Shown: positions 51,407 through 63,400, counted from the first letter of the stretch. The stretch: DNA of 64,000 nt from SKPS01 sp964469215 (GCA_964469215.1 CAYXYB010000009.1:31801-95800), one strand, 5' to 3'. The notes: generated by a model from the letters alone, not told the origin. Numbers and translations are program-made.

Positions 51407-51414
51407 TACTTTTG
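51407..51414 (+). promoter_or_regulatory. -7 box for gatE-gatD
   Basis: TACTTTTG matches TAnnTTTG, 29 nt before the gatE ATG. No TTG is seen 17-23 nt upstream, so only half of the consensus is present. It is in the divergent gap with the M23 gene (200 nt). Confidence 0.4.
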
Positions 51415-51443
51415 GCCTTTTATCCGCAATATTAATAAACAAG

Positions 51444-53411
51444 ATGGGAAGAGCAATCGATCCGAAGGAGAATTACGAAAGCACAAAGAGGGCAATAGGT
51501 TATGTAAGCCGCAAGGAGGCTACCCAGGAAGATTACGACAGGATAGGATTCATGTCAGGTCTTGAGGTTCATCAGCAGTTAAAGACAGAGAGGAAGCTGT
51601 TCTGTAAGTGTCCGGCAGGTATTTATCATGGAAACGACGATTATAATGCAGAGCTGATAAGGCACATGCGTCCTACTCTCAGCGAGTTGGGGGAGTATGA
51701 CGGGACGGCTTTGATGGAGTTCAAGACCAGGAAGGAGATCGTATACCGCATCAACAATGAAACAGCCTGCACCTATGAGGTTGACGACACGCCACCTTTT
51801 CAGATCGACCGTCAGGCGCTGGAGATCTCTATTATCATTTCGCAACTCAGTAAGCTCAACATTGTTGGTGAGGTACACGTAACCAGGAAGCAATATCTTG
51901 ATGGTTCGATCCCAACGGGATTTCAGCGTACAGCCATCATTGGTGTTGAGGGGGAGATAGCTCTAAGGCACAAGAAGGTGAGGTTGATACAGTTAAGTGT
52001 TGAGGAGGATTCATGCAGGGAGATTTCTGACATTGGACATGTAAGGATATATAAGACCGACCGGTTAGGGATGCCTTTGATTGAGACTGTAACCTACCCT
52101 GACATGGTAAATCCTGATGAGGTGAGGGAGGCGTGCGACTACATACGTTTCCTGAACAGGAGTACAGGGTTGGTTCGTACCGGTATTGGGGCCGGGCGGC
52201 AGGATGTGAACGTCAGTTGCAGGGGTGGCCACCGGGTAGAGATAAAGGGTGTAGCGCACACAAAGTGGATACCGGAGCTGACGCATATTGAGGCTTTCAG
52301 GCAATGGGCGCTTTTGCAGGTGCGTGAGGAATTGAAAAACCGGGTTAAGAACGCTGATGAATGGAAAACAACGCATAAAGAGTTATCCTTTTCGATGTTT
52401 TCATTTCCTTGTGATGCTCTTAAAGAGGCTCATTCAAAGGGTGACAGGATCTATGTTGCCAACCTGCCCCATTTCAGGGGCTTATTGAGTTTTTTCACAC
52501 AACCGGGAAAATGTCTTGCCGACGAATTCAGTGACAGGCTTAAGGTGATAGCCTGTATTGAGAAGCCCAACATGATGACGTCGGAGGATCTGAATCCGAT
52601 GCTTGCCAACGATGATATGGAGAAGGTAGCTGCATTTGCAGGAGCCAATGATGAGGATGCCCAGATCATTTTCTGGGGACCTGAAACTGACATTCCCACT
52701 GCCATGGAGGTGATACAGGAGAGGGGAGAGATGCTTTTTGCAGGGATCCCGCCGGAGACACGCAAGTCGTTTGAAAATGGCACCACCATTTTTGAGAGGG
52801 TGCTGCCCGGTGCCGACCGTATGTACCCTGATACCGATACACCTCCGATTCCTCTACCTGACAACTATATTGAAGAGCTGAGAAAGAGGCTGCCTGAGGA
52901 TATTTTCGACAGGATAAGGCAGATGGCAAAGTGGGGAATCCCGGAAGATACCTACACCTTTATCCTAAGTAAAAACCTGTTCCCGATAATCAGGAGCATA
53001 GTTAAAGATCTTGGATTTGAGCCTAAGATGGTAGGTGTATTTTTCGGGCACACACTGAAATCGGTAATGGGGAGATATAGTACCACTGATGATTTCAGGT
53101 TTAACAGGTTATACGACCTATTCAGGTTTATCAAAGATGAAGGATTAGACCCCGCAATTGCCCGCAAAATACTTCCTGTCTGGTATGAGCACCCGAAGAT
53201 GGATTTCGAGAGTGTGCTTACTAACCTGCGTTTCAAACGTTTTAAAGAGGATGAGATAGGTTCAAAAGTTGATTTTCTGAGGGATAAGTTTTCTGCCATA
53301 AGAAAGCGCACAAAGCCCGGCGACATGCACAATTGGATCATGGGTCAGCTCAGGCCGATGGCTGTGGGTAATGTTGACATGAGTAAGCTGGCAAAGCGAA
53401 TAACAGGCTGA
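51444..53411 (+). CDS. gatE: Glu-tRNA(Gln) amidotransferase subunit E (archaeal type)
   Basis: GatE binds Glu-tRNA(Gln), phosphorylates the glutamyl group and amidates it with ammonia from GatD. The 655 residues match archaeal GatE (about 620-630): GFMSGLEVHQQL and FCKCPAG at the start of the cradle domain (about 35-60), then the GatB-family core with LDGSIPTGFQRT, SVEEDSCREI, TDRLGMPLIETVTYPDM and GIGAGRQDVNVSC, an AspRS-type insertion (about 300-430, ending NGTTIFERVLPGADRMYPDT) and a C-terminal tRNA-binding tail (MDFESVLTNLRFK, MHNWIMGQLRPMAVG). Bacterial GatB lacks the inserted domain, so this is GatE and not GatB. gatD follows after 40 nt. No gatA, gatB or gatC is seen. Confidence 0.92.
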   Translation: MGRAIDPKENYESTKRAIGYVSRKEATQEDYDRIGFMSGLEVHQQLKTERKLFCKCPAGIYHGNDDYNAELIRHMRPTLSELGEYDGTALMEFKTRKEIVYRINNETACTYEVDDTPPFQIDRQALEISIIISQLSKLNIVGEVHVTRKQYLDGSIPTGFQRTAIIGVEGEIALRHKKVRLIQLSVEEDSCREISDIGHVRIYKTDRLGMPLIETVTYPDMVNPDEVREACDYIRFLNRSTGLVRTGIGAGRQDVNVSCRGGHRVEIKGVAHTKWIPELTHIEAFRQWALLQVREELKNRVKNADEWKTTHKELSFSMFSFPCDALKEAHSKGDRIYVANLPHFRGLLSFFTQPGKCLADEFSDRLKVIACIEKPNMMTSEDLNPMLANDDMEKVAAFAGANDEDAQIIFWGPETDIPTAMEVIQERGEMLFAGIPPETRKSFENGTTIFERVLPGADRMYPDTDTPPIPLPDNYIEELRKRLPEDIFDRIRQMAKWGIPEDTYTFILSKNLFPIIRSIVKDLGFEPKMVGVFFGHTLKSVMGRYSTTDDFRFNRLYDLFRFIKDEGLDPAIARKILPVWYEHPKMDFESVLTNLRFKRFKEDEIGSKVDFLRDKFSAIRKRTKPGDMHNWIMGQLRPMAVGNVDMSKLAKRITG

Positions 53412-53451
53412 CACGTCTTTGAATGATTTATAACAGAATAAGTTTGCAAAT

Positions 53452-54837
53452 ATGAGTGAAGATATTTTTCAGGGTTACAAGGGTGAGGCACTTGAGCTTT
53501 TAAAGCGTTTTAACGTAAGGGTTTGGGGGCAGGCAGATGTAGAGACGACCAGGGGTAGTTTCAATGGTACTGTTTTACCGAGGTCGGAGAATGATGATGA
53601 CAAGCACATAGTGATGAAGATAGCCACCGGTTACAACATTGGCATTGACACGAGGACAATCACCTCGATGGTTGAGACCGGCTACAAGAAAGCCAACTAC
53701 AAGATACCGGAGAAGCAGTTTCCGGTTACGCCGGGTTTACCAAACGTGAAGCTTTTCGGCACCGGGGGCACCATTGCCTCGAGGCTGGATTACCGCACTG
53801 GGGCAGTGATACCGGCGTTCTCGCCGGGTGAGTTATATGGTGCCGTTCCTGAGCTTGCCGACATCTGTAACCTGGAAACCGAGAAGATCTTTGCTGTTTT
53901 CAGTGAAAACATGGGGCCGAAGCAGTACATTGCCCTTGCACGTGCCATTGGAAAGGAGATTGAGAGTGGTATCGACGGGATCGTTGTTGGGCATGGCACT
54001 GATACTCTTCATCATACCGGAGCAGCTCTCACCTTCATGTGCCAGAATCTTCCTGTCCCTGTGGTGCTTGTTGGCTCACAGCGATCGAGCGACAGACCGA
54101 GTTCTGATGCAGCACTGAATCTTCAGCACGCCATGAAGGCAGCGGGCCACAGTGACATTGCCGAGGTTTTGGTATGCATGTTCGGGCCTACGTCGGATGA
54201 GTACGGGTTGCTTCACAAGGGGACCAGGGTGCGTAAGATGCACTCATCCTACAGGTCGACATTCAGAACAATCGGTGACACTCCGGTAGCGATGATAAGC
54301 AAGACAAAGATCACTCCCATACACAAGAATTACAACAAGCGGCGCAAAGACTGTAAGGTTGACATCTACCCATTCTTTGCAGACGATGTAACCATGATGT
54401 ATTATTATCCGGGTATGAAGCCCGACACACTCGATGCTCTCGTGGAGAATGGTTACAGGGGTGTGGTAATAGTTGGCACCGGCCTGGGACATGTGAATAA
54501 AGAGCTGTACCCCGCCATTGAAAGGGCGCACGCCAAAGGTGTACACATGTTTATGACTCTGCAGACGATATGGGGGTATGTTCATATGTTTGTCTATGAC
54601 ACAGGCCGTGACATGATGGCCAAAGGAATTATCCCGGCAGGAAATATGCTGCCTGAGGTAGCCTGGGCAAAGCTGAGCTGGATACTTGCACAGACCAACG
54701 ACCCGGCAGAGGTGAGACAGATGATGCTAACACCTATAAATCAAGAAATTACTGAACGCGAACCTTATAACGGATACCTGGTTTACCAGGGGGGAGTTCC
54801 TGAAGTTGAGGAGTTTATCCGTAAGGTTCACAAGTGA
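53452..54837 (+). CDS. gatD: Glu-tRNA(Gln) amidotransferase subunit D (asparaginase-like, archaeal type)
   Basis: GatD releases ammonia from an amide donor for GatE. The 461 residues have an N-terminal domain (about 1-95, SH3-like, with GSFNGTVLPRSEN) that is specific to GatD and absent from plain asparaginases, then a type I/II asparaginase domain with FGTGGTIASR (catalytic Thr), HGTDTLHHTGAAL, SQRSSDRPSSDAALN and the catalytic Thr-Asp/Lys region near HKGTRVRKMHSSYRS. The nucleophile and activation residues are in place. Length matches archaeal GatD (about 430-440). Its pairing with gatE and the SH3-like domain make GatD, not a stand-alone asparaginase, the call. Confidence 0.92.
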   Translation: MSEDIFQGYKGEALELLKRFNVRVWGQADVETTRGSFNGTVLPRSENDDDKHIVMKIATGYNIGIDTRTITSMVETGYKKANYKIPEKQFPVTPGLPNVKLFGTGGTIASRLDYRTGAVIPAFSPGELYGAVPELADICNLETEKIFAVFSENMGPKQYIALARAIGKEIESGIDGIVVGHGTDTLHHTGAALTFMCQNLPVPVVLVGSQRSSDRPSSDAALNLQHAMKAAGHSDIAEVLVCMFGPTSDEYGLLHKGTRVRKMHSSYRSTFRTIGDTPVAMISKTKITPIHKNYNKRRKDCKVDIYPFFADDVTMMYYYPGMKPDTLDALVENGYRGVVIVGTGLGHVNKELYPAIERAHAKGVHMFMTLQTIWGYVHMFVYDTGRDMMAKGIIPAGNMLPEVAWAKLSWILAQTNDPAEVRQMMLTPINQEITEREPYNGYLVYQGGVPEVEEFIRKVHK

Positions 54838-54867
54838 TCCCTTTACTTCTCACGAAAAACATCTGAG

Positions 54868-56109
54868 ATGACCACAAGTCCACTTACACCTGAAGAGCAA
54901 CTCAAGAACAAAAAGGCAAAGGAACTTTTATGCAGGGAGGCTGAGAAACTCAAGGACAGCAACGAATGGCGTGAGACGGCGGAACGGATCAAAGAGATCC
55001 AGAGAGAGTGGAAGGAGATTGGTCCTGTTCCCTATGAAGATGCTGCCGATCTAAACCAGCGTTTCAGGGGTGCCTGTGATATCTTCTTCGATAACCGTAC
55101 CCGTCATTACCAGGAGCAGGAGCTTGATAGGATTGACAACCTGTACCGGAAAACGGAGCTTTGTGAGCGGGCAGAAGCCCTGAAGGATGCAGAGGATGTG
55201 CAATTGGCCACCGAAGAGATGCAGCAGTTGTTCAGGGAATGGAAGGAGACAGGTCCTGTTCCACGGGTGAAGTCTGATCTGATCTGGGAGCGTTTTAAGG
55301 CTGCACAGGATGCTCTTTATCAGCGAAAGAGAGAAATTCACGATTTACAGGATCAAGACAGGGAGGGGAATCTCAGGATCAAGCTGAAGTTGATAGAAGA
55401 GGCAGAAGCCTTATCACACAGGGAAGATTTTGATGTTGTAACCCCGCTGATAATCGATCTTCAGGAGAGATGGAGGGTTGCAGGGCCTGTGCCCAGGGAG
55501 CAGTCTGAGATCATCTGGGAAAGGTTCAGGGGTGCTTGTGATATCTTTTTTAAGCGCAAAAACATTCATTTTGATCAGCTTGATGAAGCCAGGGTTGATA
55601 ATCTGAAGAAGAGGGAGCGGATCTGCCGGGAGGCTGTTGAACTAAGAGCATCGGTTGACTGGAACAGCGCTACAGAGAAGATCAAATCGCTTCAGGTTGA
55701 ATGGAAGGGGGCATGGCCGGTACCCAGGGATGAGAGCGACAAGCTGTGGGAGACCTTCCGTGAAGCGTGCGACACCTTTTTTGAGAGGAAGAGGATCCAT
55801 TTTGAAGAGAAGAGAAAGACATGGCAGAAGAGCCAGGCAGTATGGCGCGCAAATATGGAGAAGACCATCGAAAGGAAGGAGGAGGAGATTGGCAGGCTTG
55901 AGGCTGCCATAGAATTTGAGAAGAGCCATATCGAAGAGTGGCAGCACCGTCTCGACAAGCTGCCGGCAGAGCTGAAATCCATTGACATGAAGATGGAAAT
56001 TGAGTTAAAGATTGACAAGGCGGCACAGGAGATAGAAAGGAAAACAGCACTTATCAGGCAACTTCACGACGATATCACAGAGATCCAGCATAAGCTGGCA
56101 AAGGAATGA
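54868..56109 (+). CDS. DUF349 repeat protein
   Basis: A 413-residue protein of four DUF349-type repeats (about 75 residues each, from residue 20 to about 310), each with the core W+EIGPVP / W+ETGPVP and RFRGACDIFF-type sequence: REWKEIGPVPYEDAADLNQR, REWKETGPVPRVKSDLIWER, RWRVAGPVPREQSEIIWER and VEWKGAWPVPRDESDKLWE. The C-terminal 100 residues are a charged coiled coil. No signal or membrane helix, so it should be cytoplasmic. DUF349 proteins are widespread in Bacteroidota with no established role; a nucleic-acid or ribosome connection has been speculated for related proteins but cannot be shown here. The next gene's start overlaps the stop (ATGA). Confidence 0.9.
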   Translation: MTTSPLTPEEQLKNKKAKELLCREAEKLKDSNEWRETAERIKEIQREWKEIGPVPYEDAADLNQRFRGACDIFFDNRTRHYQEQELDRIDNLYRKTELCERAEALKDAEDVQLATEEMQQLFREWKETGPVPRVKSDLIWERFKAAQDALYQRKREIHDLQDQDREGNLRIKLKLIEEAEALSHREDFDVVTPLIIDLQERWRVAGPVPREQSEIIWERFRGACDIFFKRKNIHFDQLDEARVDNLKKRERICREAVELRASVDWNSATEKIKSLQVEWKGAWPVPRDESDKLWETFREACDTFFERKRIHFEEKRKTWQKSQAVWRANMEKTIERKEEEIGRLEAAIEFEKSHIEEWQHRLDKLPAELKSIDMKMEIELKIDKAAQEIERKTALIRQLHDDITEIQHKLAKE

Positions 56110-57383
56110 GACTAATTGTCTTAACCAAATTATTATTCCTCACAGGATGGTACCTTAATGCTCAAGATACCATCTCGGTAATGCATTACAACCTGCTGAA
56201 TTACGGCAATAACACTTTATACTGCACCCAGAATAACAACAACATCGATAATAAAGGGGCTGCAATGGGCAGTGTAATCAGCTATGTCAAGCCCGACATT
56301 CTAACAGTAAATGAAATGGGTACTGCACCCTCAGCCATTAACCATTTTCTCAACAATGCTCTTAATATCAATGGCATAAACTATTATTTTTCATCCACTC
56401 CAACCAATCTCAGCGGGGGCAGCCTTGCCAACTTCCTGTTCTATGATGCCCGTAAGTTCGTGCTTCACAGCGAGCATGCGATACCCACAACAGTAAGGGA
56501 TGTCAACATTTATAAACTGTATCACAACGATCCGCACCTGTCTGTTCATCATGACACAGCATTTCTTGTGGTAATATGCACACATCTGAAGGCAGGAAAC
56601 ACCTCTTCAGATAAATCTGAACGTGCAATTACAACGGGGATGCTGATGGACAGTGCAGGATTATGGAACAACTATCCTGCGATATTTTCGGGTGATTTCA
56701 ATCTTTACACCTCCAGCGAAGAGGCGTGGAAAAACCTCACACAGCCTGCTGACACCACCTTTGAAAGGTTTCACGACCCGGTACAGCATGAGGGGAATTG
56801 GCAGGATAATCCACTGTTTGCTTCAATACATACACAGTCGACGCGTGGGACTTCAAACGGATGTTTTTCTGGTGGCGGCCTTGACGACAGGTTTGATTTC
56901 ATCCTCATCAATGAGGTGCTTAAGTACAAGTCGCAGCACTATTCTTATGTGCCGGGAAGTTATTCAGCCGTGGGCAACGATGCCAACCATCTGAACATGT
57001 CAGTCAACGACAGCATAAATACGGCAGCTCCTCCATACATAATCCAGGCATTATATGACGGTTCGGATCATCTTCCGGTATTGCTGAAGCTGCATTTAAC
57101 ACCGTCAGGAACCGGAATATGTGAACCTCAAAAAAACAATTGTTTAATTGGAATCAGATATTACCCCGGGGTAATTGAATTGAGGTTTGAGGAGGCTGTT
57201 TCCGTGAAAACCTTTGAAGTTTACGACCTTTCCGGGAGGATTATACTCAATTCAGGTAATTTTAAAACCCCGGATATCATCCACAGAATAGAAGTTTCTC
57301 AGAGCATGTCCCCCGGAATTTTTTTATTTAAAGCCACTGAAGGAACCGGAAGGATATTCTCAGGTAAAGTAGTGGTTCAATAA
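56106..57383 (+). CDS. T9SS-secreted endonuclease/exonuclease/phosphatase-fold protein
   Basis: Secreted protein of the EEP superfamily (DNase I, sphingomyelinase, phosphatases). The 425 residues begin with a short hydrophobic signal (LIVLTKLLFLTGWYLNA). EEP motifs are present: VMHYNLLNYGN (Asn), LTVNEMG (catalytic Glu), CTHLKAG, SGDFNLYTS (Asp-x-Asn), FDFILINEVL, and GSDHLPVLLKL (SDHxP). This is a likely active metal-dependent phosphodiesterase. The C-terminus (about 345-425, FEEAVSVKTFEVYDLSGRII, MSPGIFLFKATEGTGR) is a T9SS type A-like sorting domain ending KVVVQ. The start overlaps the DUF349 stop (ATGA). Substrate unknown. Confidence 0.9.
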   Translation: MRLIVLTKLLFLTGWYLNAQDTISVMHYNLLNYGNNTLYCTQNNNNIDNKGAAMGSVISYVKPDILTVNEMGTAPSAINHFLNNALNINGINYYFSSTPTNLSGGSLANFLFYDARKFVLHSEHAIPTTVRDVNIYKLYHNDPHLSVHHDTAFLVVICTHLKAGNTSSDKSERAITTGMLMDSAGLWNNYPAIFSGDFNLYTSSEEAWKNLTQPADTTFERFHDPVQHEGNWQDNPLFASIHTQSTRGTSNGCFSGGGLDDRFDFILINEVLKYKSQHYSYVPGSYSAVGNDANHLNMSVNDSINTAAPPYIIQALYDGSDHLPVLLKLHLTPSGTGICEPQKNNCLIGIRYYPGVIELRFEEAVSVKTFEVYDLSGRIILNSGNFKTPDIIHRIEVSQSMSPGIFLFKATEGTGRIFSGKVVVQ

Positions 57384-57417
57384 AAAAGGCCCCCGGAAAT
57401 TTCAGAGGCCTCTTTAT
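57384..57417. terminator. Possible bidirectional terminator between convergent genes
   Basis: AAAAAAGGCCC...GGCCTCTTT (57384-57417) can pair imperfectly (GGCC/GGCC core with an unpaired C), with an A-run on one side and a T-run on the other, in the 52-nt gap between the EEP gene and the giant surface gene. Pairing is weak. Confidence 0.35.
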
Positions 57418-57435
57418 CAGATGTATGTTAAGTGC

Positions 57436-60400
57436 TTACCTGATCACAATCTGTTTTGTGATGATTTTTGATTCCGATTGCAGGCGTACGATGTAGATAC
57501 CCGGAGCTATGTTTCCGAGTTTGAATTCTTTAACCAGTTCTCCGTCAAGGGTGAGTGTTCCACTGCTCAGGATCTGGCCTGTCATATTGGAAATCATCAG
57601 TTTAGCTTCGCCGTTTACTCCATTAATACGGATGAAGAAGTTACCGTCGTTCGGATTTGGCCAGAACTTCAGGCTGTTTGCCACATCAGGGTCATTGATG
57701 CCAATACAGTCATCAGCGGTGATATCAACGGTGGCATCATCATCACAACCAAATGAGTTGGTAACTGTAACGGTGAAAGCCACTGTATTTCCATGTCCGA
57801 TTGTAGCGCCATCAACGAGGATTGTCTGTGTTGTTGCGCCTGTTGACCATGAATAGGATGCAAATCCGGCACCTGCATCGAGAGTAATGGTATGGTAGAC
57901 ACAAATTGTATCCTGGGCTCCCGAGATGGCTGCAGCAGGTGCATGGTTGACTGTAACCACAACTGTATCAATGTTGAAGCAGTTGGTAAGTGCATCTGAA
58001 ACGGTTACAGTATATGTAGTGGTGACAAGGGGGCTAACTGTGATAAACGGTGTGGAGGCACCTGTGCTCCATGAGTAGGTGGGGTTGAGAATAGCAGGTG
58101 GGTTGTAGCTATGGGTTCCGAGGTTAGCGAAGTTGTTTACAGTATGGACTATAAACTCTGAAGAGGCCGAGTCTATTCCTGCAATGACAGGCCAGTTTGT
58201 ATTGCCTCTGAATATTCCGGGTTTGCGAATCAGTGTTTTATCTGAAGTTGCGTTATTAACCCCAGCTACGGGCCAACCTATTCCCGGGTTGTTGTTAGGG
58301 TCACCAAAGATGTCAATTATCGTCCAGGTGATTCCTCCATCGATGGTTAATTCGAGGGCACGGGCATCGTTTCCGGTGAAGTGTACCACGCCCGGGAAAG
58401 TGATAACTTCATCTGCATTAGCGGTATCATAATGAGTAGGGTTAACCTGGTCAGCAACCATAACCCATGTATTGTGCGGGAGCAGTTTTGCACCTGTGGG
58501 GAAATAGTGGTAATAGCTCCATCCTCCGCCGTTATCTGCACCGGCAATCCTGAAATTATTCAGGTCAAGGGTATCTGCTGTGCCGTTGAATAGTTCCAGG
58601 GCTTTGTTGTTTGTAGTTCCCTCGATATATTCAGAGAAGAACAGTGAAGGAATAGCGGCACCCGGGTGTGTGACCACGAGAGTTGTGGCATCACCTTCGC
58701 AGATGGCATGATCAGCAGTGAGGGTGAAAGCAGGTTTAGCGCCCACAAGTATTTGCTGCATATCGCTTCCTGAGCAGCCTGTTGTGTTGATGAAGGTATA
58801 TGTTATACTATGGGTTCCGGGTCCTGCAGTAACGGGGTCGAACACACCGGCTGCGACACCCGTGCCTGAATAGGTTCCACCGGCAGGCAAGCCTCCTGTA
58901 AGGGTAATCGGAGCATCATAGATACAAACAGGTGAGAAGGTGGCAAGAGTAACAACAGGAGCTTGAACTACTGTTACAGTGCAGACGAGGGAAGCAGGGA
59001 TAAACTGTCCTGTACCCTCTTTGTAACTGGGGACAGAATAAACTGTTGTTGAGGTAGGAGCAACATAGACCGAGAATGGTGAAGTTGGAATACCAGGAAC
59101 AGTATCGGTACCGGTTCCATCAGACACAACGAGTGTCCATGGGCCTGTTCCGGGGAGCCAAACCTGCAGCATGATGCTGTCTCCGGCACAAATGGTGGTA
59201 TCAGGGGTGCCATAAAGCTGACTAATGTTTACAGTTACTTTAACCGTATCTGATAACGTGCCACACGGGGTCACATAGCTGGCTACATAATTATAAACGC
59301 CCGGGGATGTCCAGGGGCCAACGGTGGTATCGATCACGTTGGTGGCGAATACCACTCCGTTATGGCTCCAGGTGAATCCTGAAAGGCTGACGGGTGTTGG
59401 TAACGATACTCCGGCATTCAAAACATTAGGATCCATTGGAGAAGTGCCTGAATTAACCCAGTTTGTAGCATCTTTGGTATAAGCTCCAAAAAGTTTGTTT
59501 CCTGCGCTTGAAATTGCAGGAGTATTACCTGACCAGTCGGCAGAAGTGACGTTTGCTGCAGATGGGAATGTATATGTTCCATAACCTACGGCATCAACGA
59601 TATTTCCACTTCCATCCTTCAATATTCTTCCGGCTACACTCGTGGAACCGAAACTACCGGTATAACCTCCATTAGCATGATAATGGAAACTTGCAGGAAC
59701 AGGAACGTCAGAACCCATCTGTCCAACTGCGAATGTAGCTGTGCCATTTGGCCCCATTACTGTTCCTTGGAGGAATGTATAGGTGCTTACCATGGATGTT
59801 GCATCCCATTGTTCGAGTGTGTATCCGGCAAGGTCTGAGTTTGGAACACCGGTTATTTCAATGTAGTCGTCAGCAATAAGATAAGAAGGCCATCCTCCTA
59901 CAGGGGCACCCGTGGTTGATGCCCTCCAGTGACAAATCTCAGAAATGAAGAACGATCCACCCGGGAAGAATGTTGACTTTGCCGATATGTTAACCGTCTG
60001 CGTCGGGTCTGTTACCGTTACATTTTTCGGCTCAACATAGAATGGATTGTAGATCTGCTTCGATGGCATATTATTCAGTGTGTCGTTGCCCTGGAACAGG
60101 TTCGTCATATTGGCACCAAGGTAAGCACTCAGGGTGTAAACCCCTGGTAATGACATGTTAACACCTGCTGCTCCAACTGTAAGTGAAGTAGCCGGAGAAA
60201 GTATGCCGCTATTCAATACAATAGTGCCATTTGAATTAGCAGGACCTGTAACGCTCCAGTAGATCGTAAGCGGATTTGAGGCAAAGTTGATAGCCCCTCC
60301 TATCACATTGGAGATGGTTATGTACACACTGTCGTTGGTGTTAAGGCACTGGCCGGCAGCAAGTGAACCACCAATCAAGGCAATATCCGATCCTATTCCC

Positions 60401-63400
60401 ATGAACTCAATTGCTCCTACATCAGGAGTGATAACAGACCGGGTAACACCCTTGATGTCTGTCAGAACACCTACTGGTGTTCCCATATTGTCAATGTTCA
60501 CTGACAATGGAGTGAGATCACCGTTCGATATGCTTGCAAAAACAGGGTTAAACTGGGCGGAACCGAAATCCTTCATATTGGCTGTCTGAAGTGCCATCAG
60601 GTCTGCACATGCAATACCCCAGTAAGCAAGAGGAGTTGCAGTGGTGAAATAATTGTTGTTGTTGCTGTTAACAATACCGGCAGTCGTCGACACATAATAT
60701 GCATAGCCTACACCGTTATGTACCATGATGTTGTTAACTACATTCTGATTACTGCCGCTTGATTGATAAAATGCATAGGAAGAGGTGCTTCCGGCAGATA
60801 ACTGAATACTGTTATGATAAAAGTCTGAATAGATCTGATTGTAAAAATAGATACCATACCATGTGCCTGTTCCTGTGCCGGTAAGATTGATCACGTTGTT
60901 AGCTATCAGGTTAGGTGTGGTTGAGGTGCCTGTGTTGTAATAGAGATACATACCATAATGGGTTGAGGTTGCAGCTAACTGAATATCATTCCCGGTAACA
61001 ATGATATTGTCACAATAGTACACCCTTGCCCCGTAAATACTGCCTGAGTTGGATGCATTCTTTATGTAGTTGCTTTTCATTGTTACATCATTCATATAGG
61101 AGATATTCACACCATAATAGTAGAAATCGGTAATAATATTGTTTTCTACAACCAGACCCTGCCCGCGTGCGGTTGAAGAGGCACCGTACCAGTAAATACT
61201 ATAGTAGCCTCCGCTTATTTCATTATTGATTACCTGGTTGTTGTTGCAGTTGATACCCGGCACATATATCCCGGAGAATGTTGAACTTGTTGTAACGCTG
61301 GTAATCAGTTTACAGTTGGATATTTCGTTATGTCCGGATCCGTTTGTAAGCTGGAAAACATGACCGTAAGAGGTACCCGTTGCCTGGAAGGTTATGTGTT
61401 GGAACTTAACATAAGAGCTGTTGTTGAGCATAGCGACATAGTTTTCAGATCCTGCAGCATACTGAATTATAACCGATGTTTTATCGTTGTTTGCTGATTT
61501 AAAAGTAACGGTATTTGTAGAGGATGTTCCCTGCAGGTTTACCAGGTTTATCTGTTCATTATAGGTACCTGCTGCAATGTTGAAGATTATGGGGCCGCAG
61601 ACTCCGTAATTGTTCAATGCAGCTACTGCTGCCGAAATGCTGTTAAAGTCGTAAGTGACACCTGATCCAATTGTAAAGATTCCGCTCATGGCTGTCTGGA
61701 AGCCAAGAACCTTAAGGGTGTCGTTTGCAGGGTTCTGGTCTGCAACACTTCCCGGGCCGGTGGTCCAGAAAACCATGTCATAAAGAACTCCATTGGCGAA
61801 GGTATATGTTCCCAGGGTAACCTCCTGTTCCATTCCCGGTGCCAGCGAAGAGGTATAAAGAAATGGTGCCTGGGCAACGCTGTTTACTGTCCAGTTTACT
61901 GCCACCCCGGTAAACGACTGGATGCCGAAGTTCTTTATCTTTACCTTAACATTGGTAATACCGGCGCAAACAGAAACCGGCTCCGTTATCATGGAAACAC
62001 CGGCATCATTGGAATAAAGCATGTACTCATCTGCTCCGATACAGGGTGTGATTGGATGACGGGGATCTCCGTCAATATCAACAGTAACGTTTACAAGAGA
62101 CGTTCCTGTGTGAAACAATGGAACAGAGTTGGTATGCAAATCTGTATTTGACAAGAAAGAGGGGTCAACACTCATAGAGTTTAAATCCTTGCCACTGGCT
62201 GTTTGTAACGCGGCAAGGTTTGCAATGGCGGCAGCATAATATACAAAATTGTTACCTGTTGAATAGAAGTTGTTATAATCGGTTGAAGTCAGGTTGGTCG
62301 CATTGTAATAATAAGCTGCATAACCACTTGCAGAGGTGTTGCTAAATATATTGTTGATAATATTATGGCCGGTATATGATGCCGATGAGTTATACAAATA
62401 GAGGCCATATCCGGTGGCACCTGTTCCGGTAACATGCGTACTGTTATGATACAGATTTTGGTAGCTGGAATAATAATTCCTGATGGCATACCTGGTCGAA
62501 GACCCATTAACAACTATCATGTTATTGGCAGTAAGGCCCGGTAAGGAGGTTGTGCCATCACAATAATAGATGTTTATGCCATACAACGTTGAGGTACCCG
62601 TTATCAGAATTGTGTTCCCGATAGTCTGATGGTCATTGTCATTATAATACATATAGATGCCATAGACTGATCCGGAGCTTGCTGAGTTAATAATGGTATT
62701 GCCTTTGATTACCATGGCGTTTTGACCATAGCTGTATATACCATAATAATAGAATCCCTCAAGCTTATTACCTTCTATCCTGTTGCCTGTTTCAAGGCTT
62801 GTGGATGAACCTCCATACCAATAAATAGCATAATAGCCATTCTTAATATTATTGTTGGTAATCACATTATTGTTATCAAGTCCTGAACTGTTATAGATAC
62901 CATAAGCAGTGCTGGTGGTGGTTGGAGGTGTTTCGATCACGCAGTTTGTAATGGTGTTGTAATCGGCTCCTCCTATGATCTCAATGACTTTTGTTGATGA
63001 GGTAACCGTGGTTTTAATAGTAATTTGCTTTATTTTGATATAGTCGGCTCCATTAAATTGCAGAATATATGCTCCGCTGCCGGTGAGTATAACCGAGGTG
63101 CTATCCCCTGTGGCAGACTGGAAGGTGATTGTATTGACCGATGAGGAGCCTGATATATTTCCATTGAAGGTAACCTGTTCAGTATAGGTTCCCGGTGCCA
63201 CATTGAAAGTCACAGGTCCTGAGATGCCTCCGGAATAGAGAGCTGTCAATGCATTGCCAAAAGAGGTAAAATCAGGTGTTGTGCCCCCAATGGTGTAGGT
63301 GCCACTCATTGTTGTGGCAAAATAGATTGTAACCTGGGAGGTGTCGTTAAGGTTAACCGTATCGGGCTGATTGTTAGGCAGAGAAGTCCACGCTTTTATT

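Noticed and set aside
53452..54837. Plain asparaginase
   Set aside because: The N-terminal SH3-like domain and the adjacent gatE with its AspRS-type insertion indicate GatD rather than a stand-alone asparaginase.
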